From the NCBI GenBank assembly GCA_030598305.1, contig JAUVQC010000014.1, positions 1 through 12,897 on the forward strand: DNA of 12,897 bases. The letters are read 5' to 3'. The notes under the pieces are model-generated. The model searched no databases and was not told the origin of the DNA. It saw nothing but the letters and a program-made list of their open reading frames with translations. Source of the DNA: Actinomycetes bacterium (lineage in GTDB: Bacteria; Actinomycetota; Acidimicrobiia; UBA5794). Below, in pieces: positions 7,339 to 12,897 of the stretch; position 1 is the first letter of the stretch; every line of letters begins with the position of its first letter. The translations under genes were made by a program, and so were the position numbers.

Positions 7339-7349
7339 AGTGTTGTAAG
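7339..7349 (-). promoter_or_regulatory. Candidate LacI half-operator upstream of the amylase gene
   Basis: AGTGTTGTAAG here matches AGTGTTGCAAG in operator 2 (4703-4713) at 10 of 11 positions. It lies 42 bp upstream of the amylase start and next to TACCGT (complement of 7330-7335), a possible -10 box on the minus strand. The opposite half of the palindrome is not preserved, so binding would be weaker or absent. It is a hint that the same regulator also controls the hydrolase. Confidence 0.35.
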
Positions 7350-7350
7350 C

Positions 7351-7378
7351 CTGACACCTGACACCTGACCACTGATAG
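7351..7378 (-). repeat. GTCAGGT-type heptamer array in the amylase/pheA divergent region
   Basis: On the minus strand the sequence reads as 7-bp units ATCAGTG, GTCAGGT, GTCAGGT and GTCAG, all fitting GTCAGNN. On the plus strand this is CTGACAC, CTGACAC, CTGACCA and CTGATAG. The array sits between the divergent amylase and pheA starts and runs into the pheA -10-like hexamer. Its units share the GTCAG core with the array at 5751-5780 but point the other way. Confidence 0.75.
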
Positions 7379-7381
7379 GGT
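7376..7381 (+). promoter_or_regulatory. Candidate -10 box of pheA (leaderless start)
   Basis: TAGGGT fits the TANNNT form of an actinobacterial -10 box and lies 8 nt before the pheA ATG. No Shine-Dalgarno precedes that ATG, so transcription may start at or very near the start codon. A CTGACA at 7351-7356, within the heptamer array, resembles a -35 box, but its 19-nt spacing is long. Confidence 0.45.
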
Positions 7382-7389
7382 CTCTCCCC

Positions 7390-8214
7390 ATGAAGGTCGG
7401 ATATCAGGGAGAACCCCACAGCTACAGCTATCGAGCCGCGACCGAGCTATTCGCCGATGGTGAGTACATCGGACACCGGGGGTTCGCTGCTGCGTTCGAC
7501 GCGCTCGAGGCCGGTGAGATCGACCGTCTTGTCGTCCCCGTTGAGAACTCCACAACGGGATCCGTCCTACCCGTTCTTGACAGGCTCCCTGGCGACGCAA
7601 GTCATGTCCGATTCTCCATCCTGGCTGAGCACCTCGTCGAGGTGCGGCACACACTCCTCGGTGTTCCCGGCGCGTCGATAGAGAACGTCCGCGAGGTGCG
7701 ATCACACCCCCAGGCACTTGCCCAAGCCGAACACGTGCTTCTCAACCTCGGCATCGATGCGGTACCGACCCACGACACCGCGGGAGCTGTTCGTCAGGTC
7801 GCCGAGGCAGGGGATCCAACGGTCGCTGCTCTGGCGCCACCACGTGCTGGTGCAGCCCACGGGCTGGAGGTGCTGCTCGATGACGTTCTCGACAAGGATC
7901 ACAATACGACGCGGTTCGTTGTCCTTGCGGTTGGAGATCCCGTTGTCAACGAGGATGACGACAAGACAACGATCGTCGTGACCGGTTCACACACGCCCGG
8001 GTCCCTGGCCCTCGTGTTGACCGAACTCGGCCTTCGTGGTGCCAACCTCACCCGCATCGAGTCTCGACCGGCCGGTGTTGCATGGAACTACCGGTTCTTC
8101 ATCGACCTTGTGCACACGCCAGGACCTGAGGGATTGGCACATGTCCTCGAACCACCCCCAGCGAACGCAGCATCGGTGCTCAACCTCGGCAGTTACAAGG
8201 CAGAAGTGACCTGA
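7390..8214 (+). CDS. pheA: Prephenate dehydratase (monofunctional, PDT plus ACT domain)
   Basis: This 274-residue cytoplasmic enzyme converts prephenate to phenylpyruvate, the committed step of phenylalanine synthesis. The catalytic PDT domain spans about residues 1-180. It opens with VGYQGEPHSYSYRAA, contains VPVENSTTGSV (49-59) and SHPQALAQ (105-112), and ends with the essential TRF motif at 174-176. A regulatory ACT domain follows, with GSLALVLTELGLRGANLTRIESRP around 204-227; ESRP (224-227) is the conserved phenylalanine-binding signature, so feedback inhibition by phenylalanine is expected. The length is normal for a stand-alone enzyme without chorismate mutase. The ATG at 7390 lacks a Shine-Dalgarno and fits a leaderless start. 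It diverges from the amylase gene, to which it has no evident metabolic link, and is followed by a DNA methyltransferase gene 114 bp downstream. Confidence 0.95.
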   Translation: MKVGYQGEPHSYSYRAATELFADGEYIGHRGFAAAFDALEAGEIDRLVVPVENSTTGSVLPVLDRLPGDASHVRFSILAEHLVEVRHTLLGVPGASIENVREVRSHPQALAQAEHVLLNLGIDAVPTHDTAGAVRQVAEAGDPTVAALAPPRAGAAHGLEVLLDDVLDKDHNTTRFVVLAVGDPVVNEDDDKTTIVVTGSHTPGSLALVLTELGLRGANLTRIESRPAGVAWNYRFFIDLVHTPGPEGLAHVLEPPPANAASVLNLGSYKAEVT

Positions 8215-8251
8215 GCGCGTTCCCCCCTGGCGCCACCGTGGTTCAGATCTC

Positions 8252-8280
8252 CACCATACGGCGACAGCCGTCCGATGGTG
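8252..8280 (+). terminator. Hairpin downstream of pheA
   Basis: CACCATACGGC (8252-8262) pairs with GCCGT (8267-8271) and ATGGTG (8275-8280) around a GACA loop, with a 3-nt CCG bulge. This gives 11 base pairs, starting 38 nt after the pheA stop and ending 48 nt before the methyltransferase start. No U run follows, so it could be a U-less terminator or a structured leader of the next gene. Confidence 0.5.
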
Positions 8281-8304
8281 CCCGAGGCTGGTGCCCTTGA
8301 CTGT

Positions 8305-8310
8305 TAGCCT
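8305..8310 (+). promoter_or_regulatory. Possible -10 box for the methyltransferase gene
   Basis: TAGCCT fits TANNNT and would place a start near 8317, only about 12 nt before the GTG and close to the ribosome-binding site. No convincing -35 box is seen at the right distance. Low confidence. Confidence 0.25.
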
Positions 8311-8317
8311 GCGCGAC

Positions 8318-8324
8318 GAGGAGG
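8318..8324 (+). promoter_or_regulatory. Ribosome-binding site of the methyltransferase gene
   Basis: GAGGAGG ends 4 nt before the GTG at 8329. It is the strongest Shine-Dalgarno in this part of the window and supports the GTG start over the internal ATG about 25 codons later. Confidence 0.75.
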
Positions 8325-8328
8325 CAAC

Positions 8329-9207
8329 GTGGCGACGAGTACCGCCAGTTTCGGTACTGGCAAACGCGAGGGACATGATTCTTCCGGCTATTACGGCCGG
8401 AGGATGCATGCTGGGACCACCGATCGCGAGATCGGAGAAGTGGTTGATCCGCCGGCATCGGTAGTGGACCAGATCATTGGGAAGTCGTCGGAATCGATGC
8501 ATCAGATTCCGGACAACTGCGTAGCGCTCATGGTCACGTCGCCGCCGTACAACGTTGGCAAGGACTACGACGATGATCTCGACATCGACGAGTACCTCCA
8601 ACTTCTTCGGGACGTGTTCACAGAGACGTACCGCGTCCTCGAACCCGGAGGTCGTGTTGCCGTGAACGTGGCGAATCTCGGGCGCAAGCCGTACACACCA
8701 CTGAATCAGTATGTCTCTTCGTTACTCACCGAGATCGGGTTCGACCTTCGGGGTGAGATCATCTGGCAGAAGGCAAAGGGTGCGGGCGGGTCCTGTGCGT
8801 GGGGATCGTGGCAGTCGGCCAAGAACCCGACGCTGCGCGATATCCATGAATACGTCATCGTCGCGTCGAAGGGTTCTTACGCCCGTGTCCGGAAGGGGGA
8901 TGACACGATCACGAAAGAGGAGTTCCTCGAAGCAACGGTGTCGATCTGGAACATCCTCCCCGAGTCTGCCCGCAGGGTCGGGCATCCGGCTCCCTTCCCC
9001 GTTGAACTGCCCCGGAGATTGATCGAGCTCTATACCTTTGAGGGTGACCTGATCCTCGATCCGTTCCTTGGATCGGGTACGACTGCCGTAGCTGCCGTGG
9101 AATCCGGAAGGCACTACGTCGGTTATGAACTCGATGCAACCTACATCGACATTGCCGAACGGCGAATCAAAGAGGGACGAACGGGCACTCGCTCGGTCCA
9201 CATCTGA
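8329..9207 (+). CDS. Site-specific DNA methyltransferase (amino-methylating, beta class), solitary
   Basis: This 292-residue enzyme should transfer a methyl group from S-adenosylmethionine to the exocyclic amine of adenine (N6) or cytosine (N4). The catalytic motif IV, TSPPYN, is at residues 70-75, and the AdoMet-binding motif I, DPFLGSGTT, is at 244-252 near the C-terminus. This motif IV-before-I order marks the beta class. The VGHPAPFPVELPRRLIELY stretch at 217-235 is the usual helix block before motif I. The ~45-residue N-terminus is Ser/Gly-rich and polar. Translation starts at GTG 8329, supported by GAGGAGG. No restriction endonuclease or specificity gene lies nearby, so it looks like an orphan methyltransferase that could act in regulation or replication timing. 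It is followed after 1 bp by a membrane protein gene. The family is secure; base, target sequence and role are unknown. Confidence 0.92.
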   Translation: MATSTASFGTGKREGHDSSGYYGRRMHAGTTDREIGEVVDPPASVVDQIIGKSSESMHQIPDNCVALMVTSPPYNVGKDYDDDLDIDEYLQLLRDVFTETYRVLEPGGRVAVNVANLGRKPYTPLNQYVSSLLTEIGFDLRGEIIWQKAKGAGGSCAWGSWQSAKNPTLRDIHEYVIVASKGSYARVRKGDDTITKEEFLEATVSIWNILPESARRVGHPAPFPVELPRRLIELYTFEGDLILDPFLGSGTTAVAAVESGRHYVGYELDATYIDIAERRIKEGRTGTRSVHI

Positions 9208-9208
9208 G

Positions 9209-9850
9209 ATGGTCCCGATGGAACGTGCCTTGCTGCGCACAGTTCCGTGGCTAGCAGGCGGGCTGGTCGCTTCGATCCCTCTGCTCGTCATCGACGTCGG
9301 AGGCGACCCACTCCCAGCGTTCGTGATCCAGCTTGCCGTGCTCGTGCTATTCGGATTGGCCCTCGCACATGCAGTTGTCCCGCTCGGTACGCCTGAGTGG
9401 TTCGTCGCTACAGGTTGGAGCGTACGTACGAGGCTACTTACTGGGGGCATTTCGCTTGTCGTTCTCGTAACGGGCACGGTCGGGCTCGTCACCCTGGCGT
9501 CGGCCGCGGCGCTGCGGTTCGATCCATCGACCCAATTCCTTCAGCTGATCTCTGCTCTCGACATTGCCTGGGTCGTTGCCGCCGTCACCATCGGCGCATA
9601 CCGGGCATGGGGACGATCCCCGGCGCTCGCCGGTGGAGTCATCATCGGCGTCGTATGCGTGTGGTCCATCTGGCGATATCTGGACTTCGTGGGATTCGGT
9701 CCCAACGGTGAATGGGTCGTGTCGAGTTCTGATCTGATGCGCTTCGTGCTTCCGTTCGATGTGCTCGCTGCAGTCGTTGCGGTCGCGCTCTTCCTTGTAG
9801 GCGTGTACCGGTCAGATCACGTCACCGAGCAGCCGAGCCCCCAGTCGTAG
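9209..9850 (+). CDS. Hypothetical integral membrane protein, about six helices
   Basis: I do not recognise a family. The 213-residue product has about six hydrophobic segments, at residues 11-30, 35-60, 75-101, 110-133, 137-160 and 176-200, joined by short loops, with a polar Ser/Pro-rich C-terminal tail (SDHVTEQPSPQS). No catalytic or binding motif is evident. Charged and aromatic residues cluster around WSIWRYLDFVGFGPNGEW near the fifth loop. The ATG at 9209 is one base after the methyltransferase stop, implying translational coupling; a second ATG at 9218 is equally possible, and the frame stays open further back into the methyltransferase gene. The last 34 bp overlap the convergent DUF547 gene. 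Coding is likely because the hydrophobic pattern is regular and ends at a sensible position; function is unknown. Confidence 0.7.
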   Translation: MVPMERALLRTVPWLAGGLVASIPLLVIDVGGDPLPAFVIQLAVLVLFGLALAHAVVPLGTPEWFVATGWSVRTRLLTGGISLVVLVTGTVGLVTLASAAALRFDPSTQFLQLISALDIAWVVAAVTIGAYRAWGRSPALAGGVIIGVVCVWSIWRYLDFVGFGPNGEWVVSSSDLMRFVLPFDVLAAVVAVALFLVGVYRSDHVTEQPSPQS

Positions 9851-10596
9851 GACGCAAACTCGACCTTCGTTTGCACATTCGATATCCGAGCCGCATCCTC
9901 GGGATCGAGCCAACCACTGATGGCAATCGCGATGTCCGCTGACCTCGCCGGTACCAGGGTTGGCATTCTCGTCGGTCGTACGAAGTCGCCGCCGTACCAC
10001 TTGAGCACGCGTGTGAGCAGAAGTGTGTCGGACGCGGTGTCCAAGGCGGCACCACCGTTGGAGAGGAAGAAGCGCATCTGATCGTCGAGCTGCGCATCGA
10101 GCTCGGCTCCAGCGAACGGCTCGTTGCGCAGGGTCGGGCATGATACAGAGCCACACACCAGTGCACCGTGGATGCGTGGATCACCGAAACGGCGAATCTT
10201 CCCGTGCTCGATGTCGTCAAGGGACATCTTCTCGCCAGCAACCGTCGCCCACAGCGCGGAGAATGCTCCGGGAACGCGCAACACCGAGTCGAAGTCGCTC
10301 GAGAGCGCGTGGCTTGCCCGCTGGAGGGCGCCGGCATTGTAGAGGTTGATCCAGAAGGCGAGTGACTCCGCTCGAGACAAGTCATCGGGGTCAATCGATG
10401 AGAGCTCGTCGCGATAGGCGTCGAGTTCGGACGATGCGTCGGCAAGCGACCCGATACCGCCCGAGCGGAGTCCTTCCAGCACACGGGCGAGAGGTGCATG
10501 GTCCACCGCGCCATCACCGCGGGGTTGTGGCCGCCTCAGCCGTCTCGCGTACAGCATGTGCCAGGCTGCGAGAAGGGGATTCGGTCCGTTGCTCAT
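9817..10596 (-). CDS. DUF547 domain-containing protein
   Basis: This 259-residue protein carries the hallmarks of DUF547: AFWINLYNA (80-88), IEHGKIRRFGDPRIHGALVCGSVSCP as a continuing block from 129 to 154 (shown here in parts: IEHGKIR at 129-135 and HGALVCGSVSCP at 143-154), VLKWYGGDF (197-205) and YDWGL (250-254). The conserved His and Cys residues in the central block suggest a catalytic or metal site, but the biochemical role of the family is not settled and I assign none. No signal peptide or membrane segment is obvious, although the N-terminus is basic. The ATG at 10596 lacks a clear Shine-Dalgarno. It lies 39 bp after nhaA on the same strand and probably shares its transcript. Its 3' end overlaps the convergent membrane protein gene by 34 bp. 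Confidence 0.85.
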   Translation of the reverse strand: MSNGPNPLLAAWHMLYARRLRRPQPRGDGAVDHAPLARVLEGLRSGGIGSLADASSELDAYRDELSSIDPDDLSRAESLAFWINLYNAGALQRASHALSSDFDSVLRVPGAFSALWATVAGEKMSLDDIEHGKIRRFGDPRIHGALVCGSVSCPTLRNEPFAGAELDAQLDDQMRFFLSNGGAALDTASDTLLLTRVLKWYGGDFVRPTRMPTLVPARSADIAIAISGWLDPEDAARISNVQTKVEFASYDWGLGCSVT

Positions 10597-10618
10597 GGTG
10601 TAGGCAACTCGGAGGATG

Positions 10619-10634
10619 CCGGGTCTCTTCCCGG
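10619..10634 (-). terminator. Small GC hairpin between nhaA and the DUF547 gene
   Basis: CCGGG (10619-10623) and CCCGG (10630-10634) flank a 6-nt loop immediately after the nhaA stop codon. The stem is only 5 bp and no U run follows, so strong termination is unlikely. At most it may reduce read-through into the DUF547 gene. Confidence 0.25.
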
Positions 10635-10635
10635 T

Positions 10636-12042
10636 TCAGTTCGATTCGGCGAGGCTTTCAGACGCCGCCGCGAAGTCCTCCTCGGGAGTTTTGAGCGTTC
10701 TGAGCACGAGATACCCGACGACACCGGCCACGAAGGAACCCAGGAAGATCCCGAGCTTTGCCTCGTCGGCCAGGATCTCGTGGTTGAACGCAAGCTCAGA
10801 TACGAAGAGAGACACGGTGAAACCGATACCAGCAAGCGTACCGAGTCCAAAGATCGTCTTCATGTTCGTGCGACGAGGGAGCACGCCGAGCTTGAGCTTG
10901 ACACCGATCCACGTCGCAAGGGTTACTCCGACCGGCTTTCCGACCATCAGGCCAACGGCGACACCGAGTGCGACAGGACTGGTGAGTTGCTCCCCGAGCC
11001 CCGTGTCCTGCCCGACAAACCGCACGCCCGCGTTTGCGAGGGCAAAGAGGGGCACTATCACGAACGACGACCACGGGTGAAGAGCATGCTCGAGTCGGTT
11101 GAGCGGGGGTACCGAGGACTTCGCCACCTCTGCGAGTTCCAATGCGTCGTGGTCGAGCCTCTCGGCTGCATGTGGCGATGCCCGATTGATGTCCCATCGT
11201 TCCAGGACGCGCACAGCCTTCTGTCGGAAGGTCTCGTCGGAGTATTTCGCATAGACCGGTGTCATGAGTCCGAGGATCACTCCAGCGATCGTGGCGTGAA
11301 CGCCCGATTCAAGGAACCCGTACCAGATCGCAATGGCAACCGGAACATAGAACAGCAGGCTCGTTACACCGATCTTCTTTGCGAAGTGCATGACGACGAG
11401 CAGGACGGCAGCGAATGCGAGGTAACCAAAGGTGAGGTCTTCTGTGTAGAACACCGCAATGACAAGGATCGCACCGATGTCATCGACGATGGCGAGTGCG
11501 AGAAGGAAGAGTTTTGCGCTTACCGAAACACGTGATCCGAGGAGTGCGACAACGCCGACCGAGAACGCGATGTCCGTCGCCATCGGGATTCCCCAGCCAC
11601 GCATCGCCTCTGGGTCCCCGGTAGGAGCGACGAACGCCAGGTAGATCAAGGCCGGAACGACCATGCCTCCGAGGGCCGCAAGGGCGGGGAGGGTGGCCTT
11701 CTTGACTGAGTTGAGCTCACCTGTGACGAGTTCGCGCTTTATCTCGAGACCGACGACGAAGAAGAAGACGACCATGAGGCCGTCGTTGATGAAGTGTTTG
11801 AGTGTCTCGTCAACGTGAATCGCACCGAACGAGACCTCGATGTGCGTGTTGAACAGCGTGAAGTACGCGTCACTCCACGCCGAGTTGGCCCAGACAATCG
11901 CGATGGTGGCCGCAATCAACAGGACGATTCCACCAGCGGCCTCGACGCGTGTGAATTCGATTACGGGGCGGATGAACCGGTGCGGAACCACTCGGTCGGA
12001 CGAGAGCCATGTTTCGTGAATGGGTTCATGAGAATCTGCCAT
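10636..12042 (-). CDS. nhaA: Na+/H+ antiporter NhaA
   Basis: This 468-residue inner-membrane antiporter exports sodium (or lithium) in exchange for protons. The NhaA signatures are clear: FFFVVGLEIKRE around 93-104, the ATDIAFSVGV block with D157 (E. coli D133), AIVDDIGAI with the ion-binding pair D187/D188 (E. coli D163/D164), and VGKPVGV with K369 (E. coli K300). The C-terminal GFTVSLFVSELAF stretch is also typical. The length exceeds the ~390 residues of E. coli NhaA, mainly through a longer loop around residues 265-320 and extended termini. I chose the ATG at 12042 because NhaA similarity begins soon after it; the open frame further upstream is antisense to the neighbouring exchanger. No Shine-Dalgarno is seen, but a -10-like hexamer lies 9 nt upstream. 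The gene diverges from a cation exchanger and precedes the DUF547 gene. Confidence 0.95.
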   Translation of the reverse strand: MADSHEPIHETWLSSDRVVPHRFIRPVIEFTRVEAAGGIVLLIAATIAIVWANSAWSDAYFTLFNTHIEVSFGAIHVDETLKHFINDGLMVVFFFVVGLEIKRELVTGELNSVKKATLPALAALGGMVVPALIYLAFVAPTGDPEAMRGWGIPMATDIAFSVGVVALLGSRVSVSAKLFLLALAIVDDIGAILVIAVFYTEDLTFGYLAFAAVLLVVMHFAKKIGVTSLLFYVPVAIAIWYGFLESGVHATIAGVILGLMTPVYAKYSDETFRQKAVRVLERWDINRASPHAAERLDHDALELAEVAKSSVPPLNRLEHALHPWSSFVIVPLFALANAGVRFVGQDTGLGEQLTSPVALGVAVGLMVGKPVGVTLATWIGVKLKLGVLPRRTNMKTIFGLGTLAGIGFTVSLFVSELAFNHEILADEAKLGIFLGSFVAGVVGYLVLRTLKTPEEDFAAASESLAESN

Positions 12043-12051
12043 GAATGTGCA

Positions 12052-12057
12052 AGCGTA
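12052..12057 (-). promoter_or_regulatory. Candidate -10 box of nhaA (leaderless start)
   Basis: The complement of AGCGTA is TACGCT, a TANNNT hexamer 9 nt before the nhaA ATG. With no Shine-Dalgarno in between, this matches the layout at pheA and suggests a leaderless or nearly leaderless transcript. Confidence 0.4.
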
Positions 12058-12095
12058 GTGGGCACAACGCCGCTCACGATGTTGCCCGCCAACTC

Positions 12096-12122
12096 TTGTC
12101 AGCGTGGTGAGACGAGTACCAT
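12096..12122 (+). promoter_or_regulatory. Possible promoter of the cation exchanger gene
   Basis: TTGTCA (12096-12101) and TACCAT (12117-12122) resemble -35 and -10 boxes, but the 15-nt spacer is short. The ribosome-binding site follows at 12134. Weak evidence only. Confidence 0.25.
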
Positions 12123-12133
12123 CGCCGCCCATC

Positions 12134-12138
12134 GGAGG
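12134..12138 (+). promoter_or_regulatory. Ribosome-binding site of the cation exchanger gene
   Basis: GGAGG lies 7 nt before the GTG at 12146 and decides this start, since no ATG is available at the N-terminus. Confidence 0.8.
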
Positions 12139-12145
12139 TTCTTGA

Positions 12146-12897
12146 GTGGGCATCGACATTTTGCGGATCATCGCTGGCCTCGTCATCCTGATCGTCGCTG
12201 CTGACCGTCTCGTACTCTCTGCAGTTCGAGTCGCAAAGGTATTCAACGTGTCTGTGGTCGTGATCGGTGCGGTGATCGTCGGCTTCGGCACGTCGGTCCC
12301 TGAGTTCGTCGTTTCTGCGATCGCAGCGTCTAACGGACAGACCGGCCTGGCGATGAGCAACATCGTCGCGTCGAACACTGCCAACGTCACGCTGGTTCTC
12401 GGCACTGCAGCTCTCGTTACCGCCCTCGCAACGAAACAGGCGGTCGTGAAGCGCGAAGGCATCCTGATGCTCGCCTCGGTCGCCGCCCTCGCGATCGTCC
12501 TTGCGGATGGACAGGTGTCGATCATCGAGGGGGTCTTCCTCCTTGTGTCGATGCTCGGTGCGGTTTGGCTCCTTATCGCGTGGACCAAGAACGGGGACAA
12601 CGCCCCCGGAGAAGACCTTGAGGACATCGTCGCCGACCCCGACAGGGTGTGGGTCGAGGTCATCTACGGTGTCGTGGCCCTCTTGGCGACCGTCGTGGCA
12701 GGCCAGCAGCTTCTGATAGGCGTCCTGTCAATCGGTGACCGGATGGGTCTGTCGATTGTCTTCATGGGCCTCATCACGGGCGTGGGAACAAGCCTTCCTG
12801 AGCTTTCGGCGGCCCTTGCGGGAGCGCGGCGGGGTGCTTCCGATCTGGTCCTTGGCAATGTGCTTGGTTCGAATGTGTTCAATTCCCTCGGCGTAGC
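12146..12897 (+). CDS. CaCA-family Na+/Ca2+ exchanger, YrbG-like (3'-truncated by window edge)
   Basis: About 250 codons are visible and the frame is still open at the window end. The protein exchanges cations (typically Ca2+ for Na+ or H+) across the cytoplasmic membrane. Both alpha-repeats that form the ion site are present. The first has GFGTSVPE at 46-53 and SNIVASNTAN at 71-80; the second has GVGTSLPE at 212-219 and GNVLGSNVFN at 237-246. The two copies have the usual inverted-topology relationship. A hydrophilic loop with NGDNAPGEDLEDIVADPDR lies between the halves at about 149-167. The GTG start at 12146 has GGAGG 7 nt upstream. It diverges from nhaA across 103 bp, which fits a shared ion-homeostasis region. 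What is missing is the rest of the second half. The family call is firm; the ion pair is not determined. Confidence 0.9.
   Translation, partial: MGIDILRIIAGLVILIVAADRLVLSAVRVAKVFNVSVVVIGAVIVGFGTSVPEFVVSAIAASNGQTGLAMSNIVASNTANVTLVLGTAALVTALATKQAVVKREGILMLASVAALAIVLADGQVSIIEGVFLLVSMLGAVWLLIAWTKNGDNAPGEDLEDIVADPDRVWVEVIYGVVALLATVVAGQQLLIGVLSIGDRMGLSIVFMGLITGVGTSLPELSAALAGARRGASDLVLGNVLGSNVFNSLGV

Noticed and set aside
7298..7717. Upstream extension of the amylase frame
   Set aside because: It is Arg-rich shadow coding antisense to pheA and crosses the heptamer array; GH13 similarity starts only after 7297.
8329..9207. Restriction-modification system
   Set aside because: Only a methyltransferase is present; the flanking genes are pheA and a membrane protein with no nuclease motif.
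8722..9492. 256-codon minus-strand open frame across the methyltransferase gene
   Set aside because: The methyltransferase motifs lie on the plus strand; the antisense frame is Ser/Pro/Thr/Arg-rich with no recognisable motif.
10498..11535. 345-codon plus-strand open frame over nhaA and DUF547
   Set aside because: It is antisense to two recognised genes, is rich in Glu/Arg/Asp, and shows no domain.
12043..12663. Upstream extension of the nhaA frame adding about 207 residues
   Set aside because: It is antisense to the CaCA exchanger, is Thr/Arg/Ser-rich with no NhaA similarity, and NhaA proper begins after 12042.

Overview
The window looks like chromosomal DNA of a GC-rich, probably actinobacterial organism. 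The clearest hint is the maltose-type binding protein: a lipoprotein whose signal cysteine is followed by a long Thr/Glu linker rich in TTTT runs, a style I associate with Acidimicrobiia and relatives. Two genes without a Shine-Dalgarno have a -10-like hexamer 8-9 nt before the start codon, which fits the leaderless transcription common in actinobacteria. No rRNA, tRNA, insertion sequence, integrase, CRISPR array or phage gene is visible. Every stretch between genes is shorter than 150 bp.

Layout. Positions 1-654 hold the C-terminal half of an MFS transporter (+), whose last 96 bp overlap the end of a convergent gene. From 4592 down to 559 on the minus strand runs an ABC importer operon: malE-like lipoprotein, malF-like permease with a large extracytoplasmic insertion, and malG-like permease. 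A strong hairpin separates malE from malF. A LacI-family regulator (4731-5738, +) diverges from malE, and two near-perfect TTGCAA-type palindromes lie in the shared promoter region. Convergent to lacI is a cytoplasmic GH13 alpha-glucan hydrolase (5759-7297, -), bracketed by two oppositely oriented GTCAGNN heptamer arrays. These genes form one alpha-glucan module: capture and import, intracellular cleavage, and local repression. No ATPase of the importer is present, so it is presumably encoded elsewhere (MsiK-like sharing).

From 7390 the plus strand carries pheA (prephenate dehydratase with ACT domain), a solitary beta-class DNA methyltransferase (8329-9207), and a six-helix membrane protein of unknown function that starts 1 bp after it. 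Facing them on the minus strand are nhaA (12042-10636) and a DUF547 protein 39 bp downstream of it. Diverging from nhaA is a CaCA-family cation exchanger (12146-end, cut by the window edge), so the right end is an ion-homeostasis region.

The parts most worth a second look are the operator architecture and its possible partial copy upstream of the amylase gene, the paired heptamer arrays with the short amylase C-terminus between them, the E. coli-like MalF insertion in an apparent actinobacterium, and the methyltransferase/membrane-protein pair. None amounts to a demonstrated new system from sequence alone.
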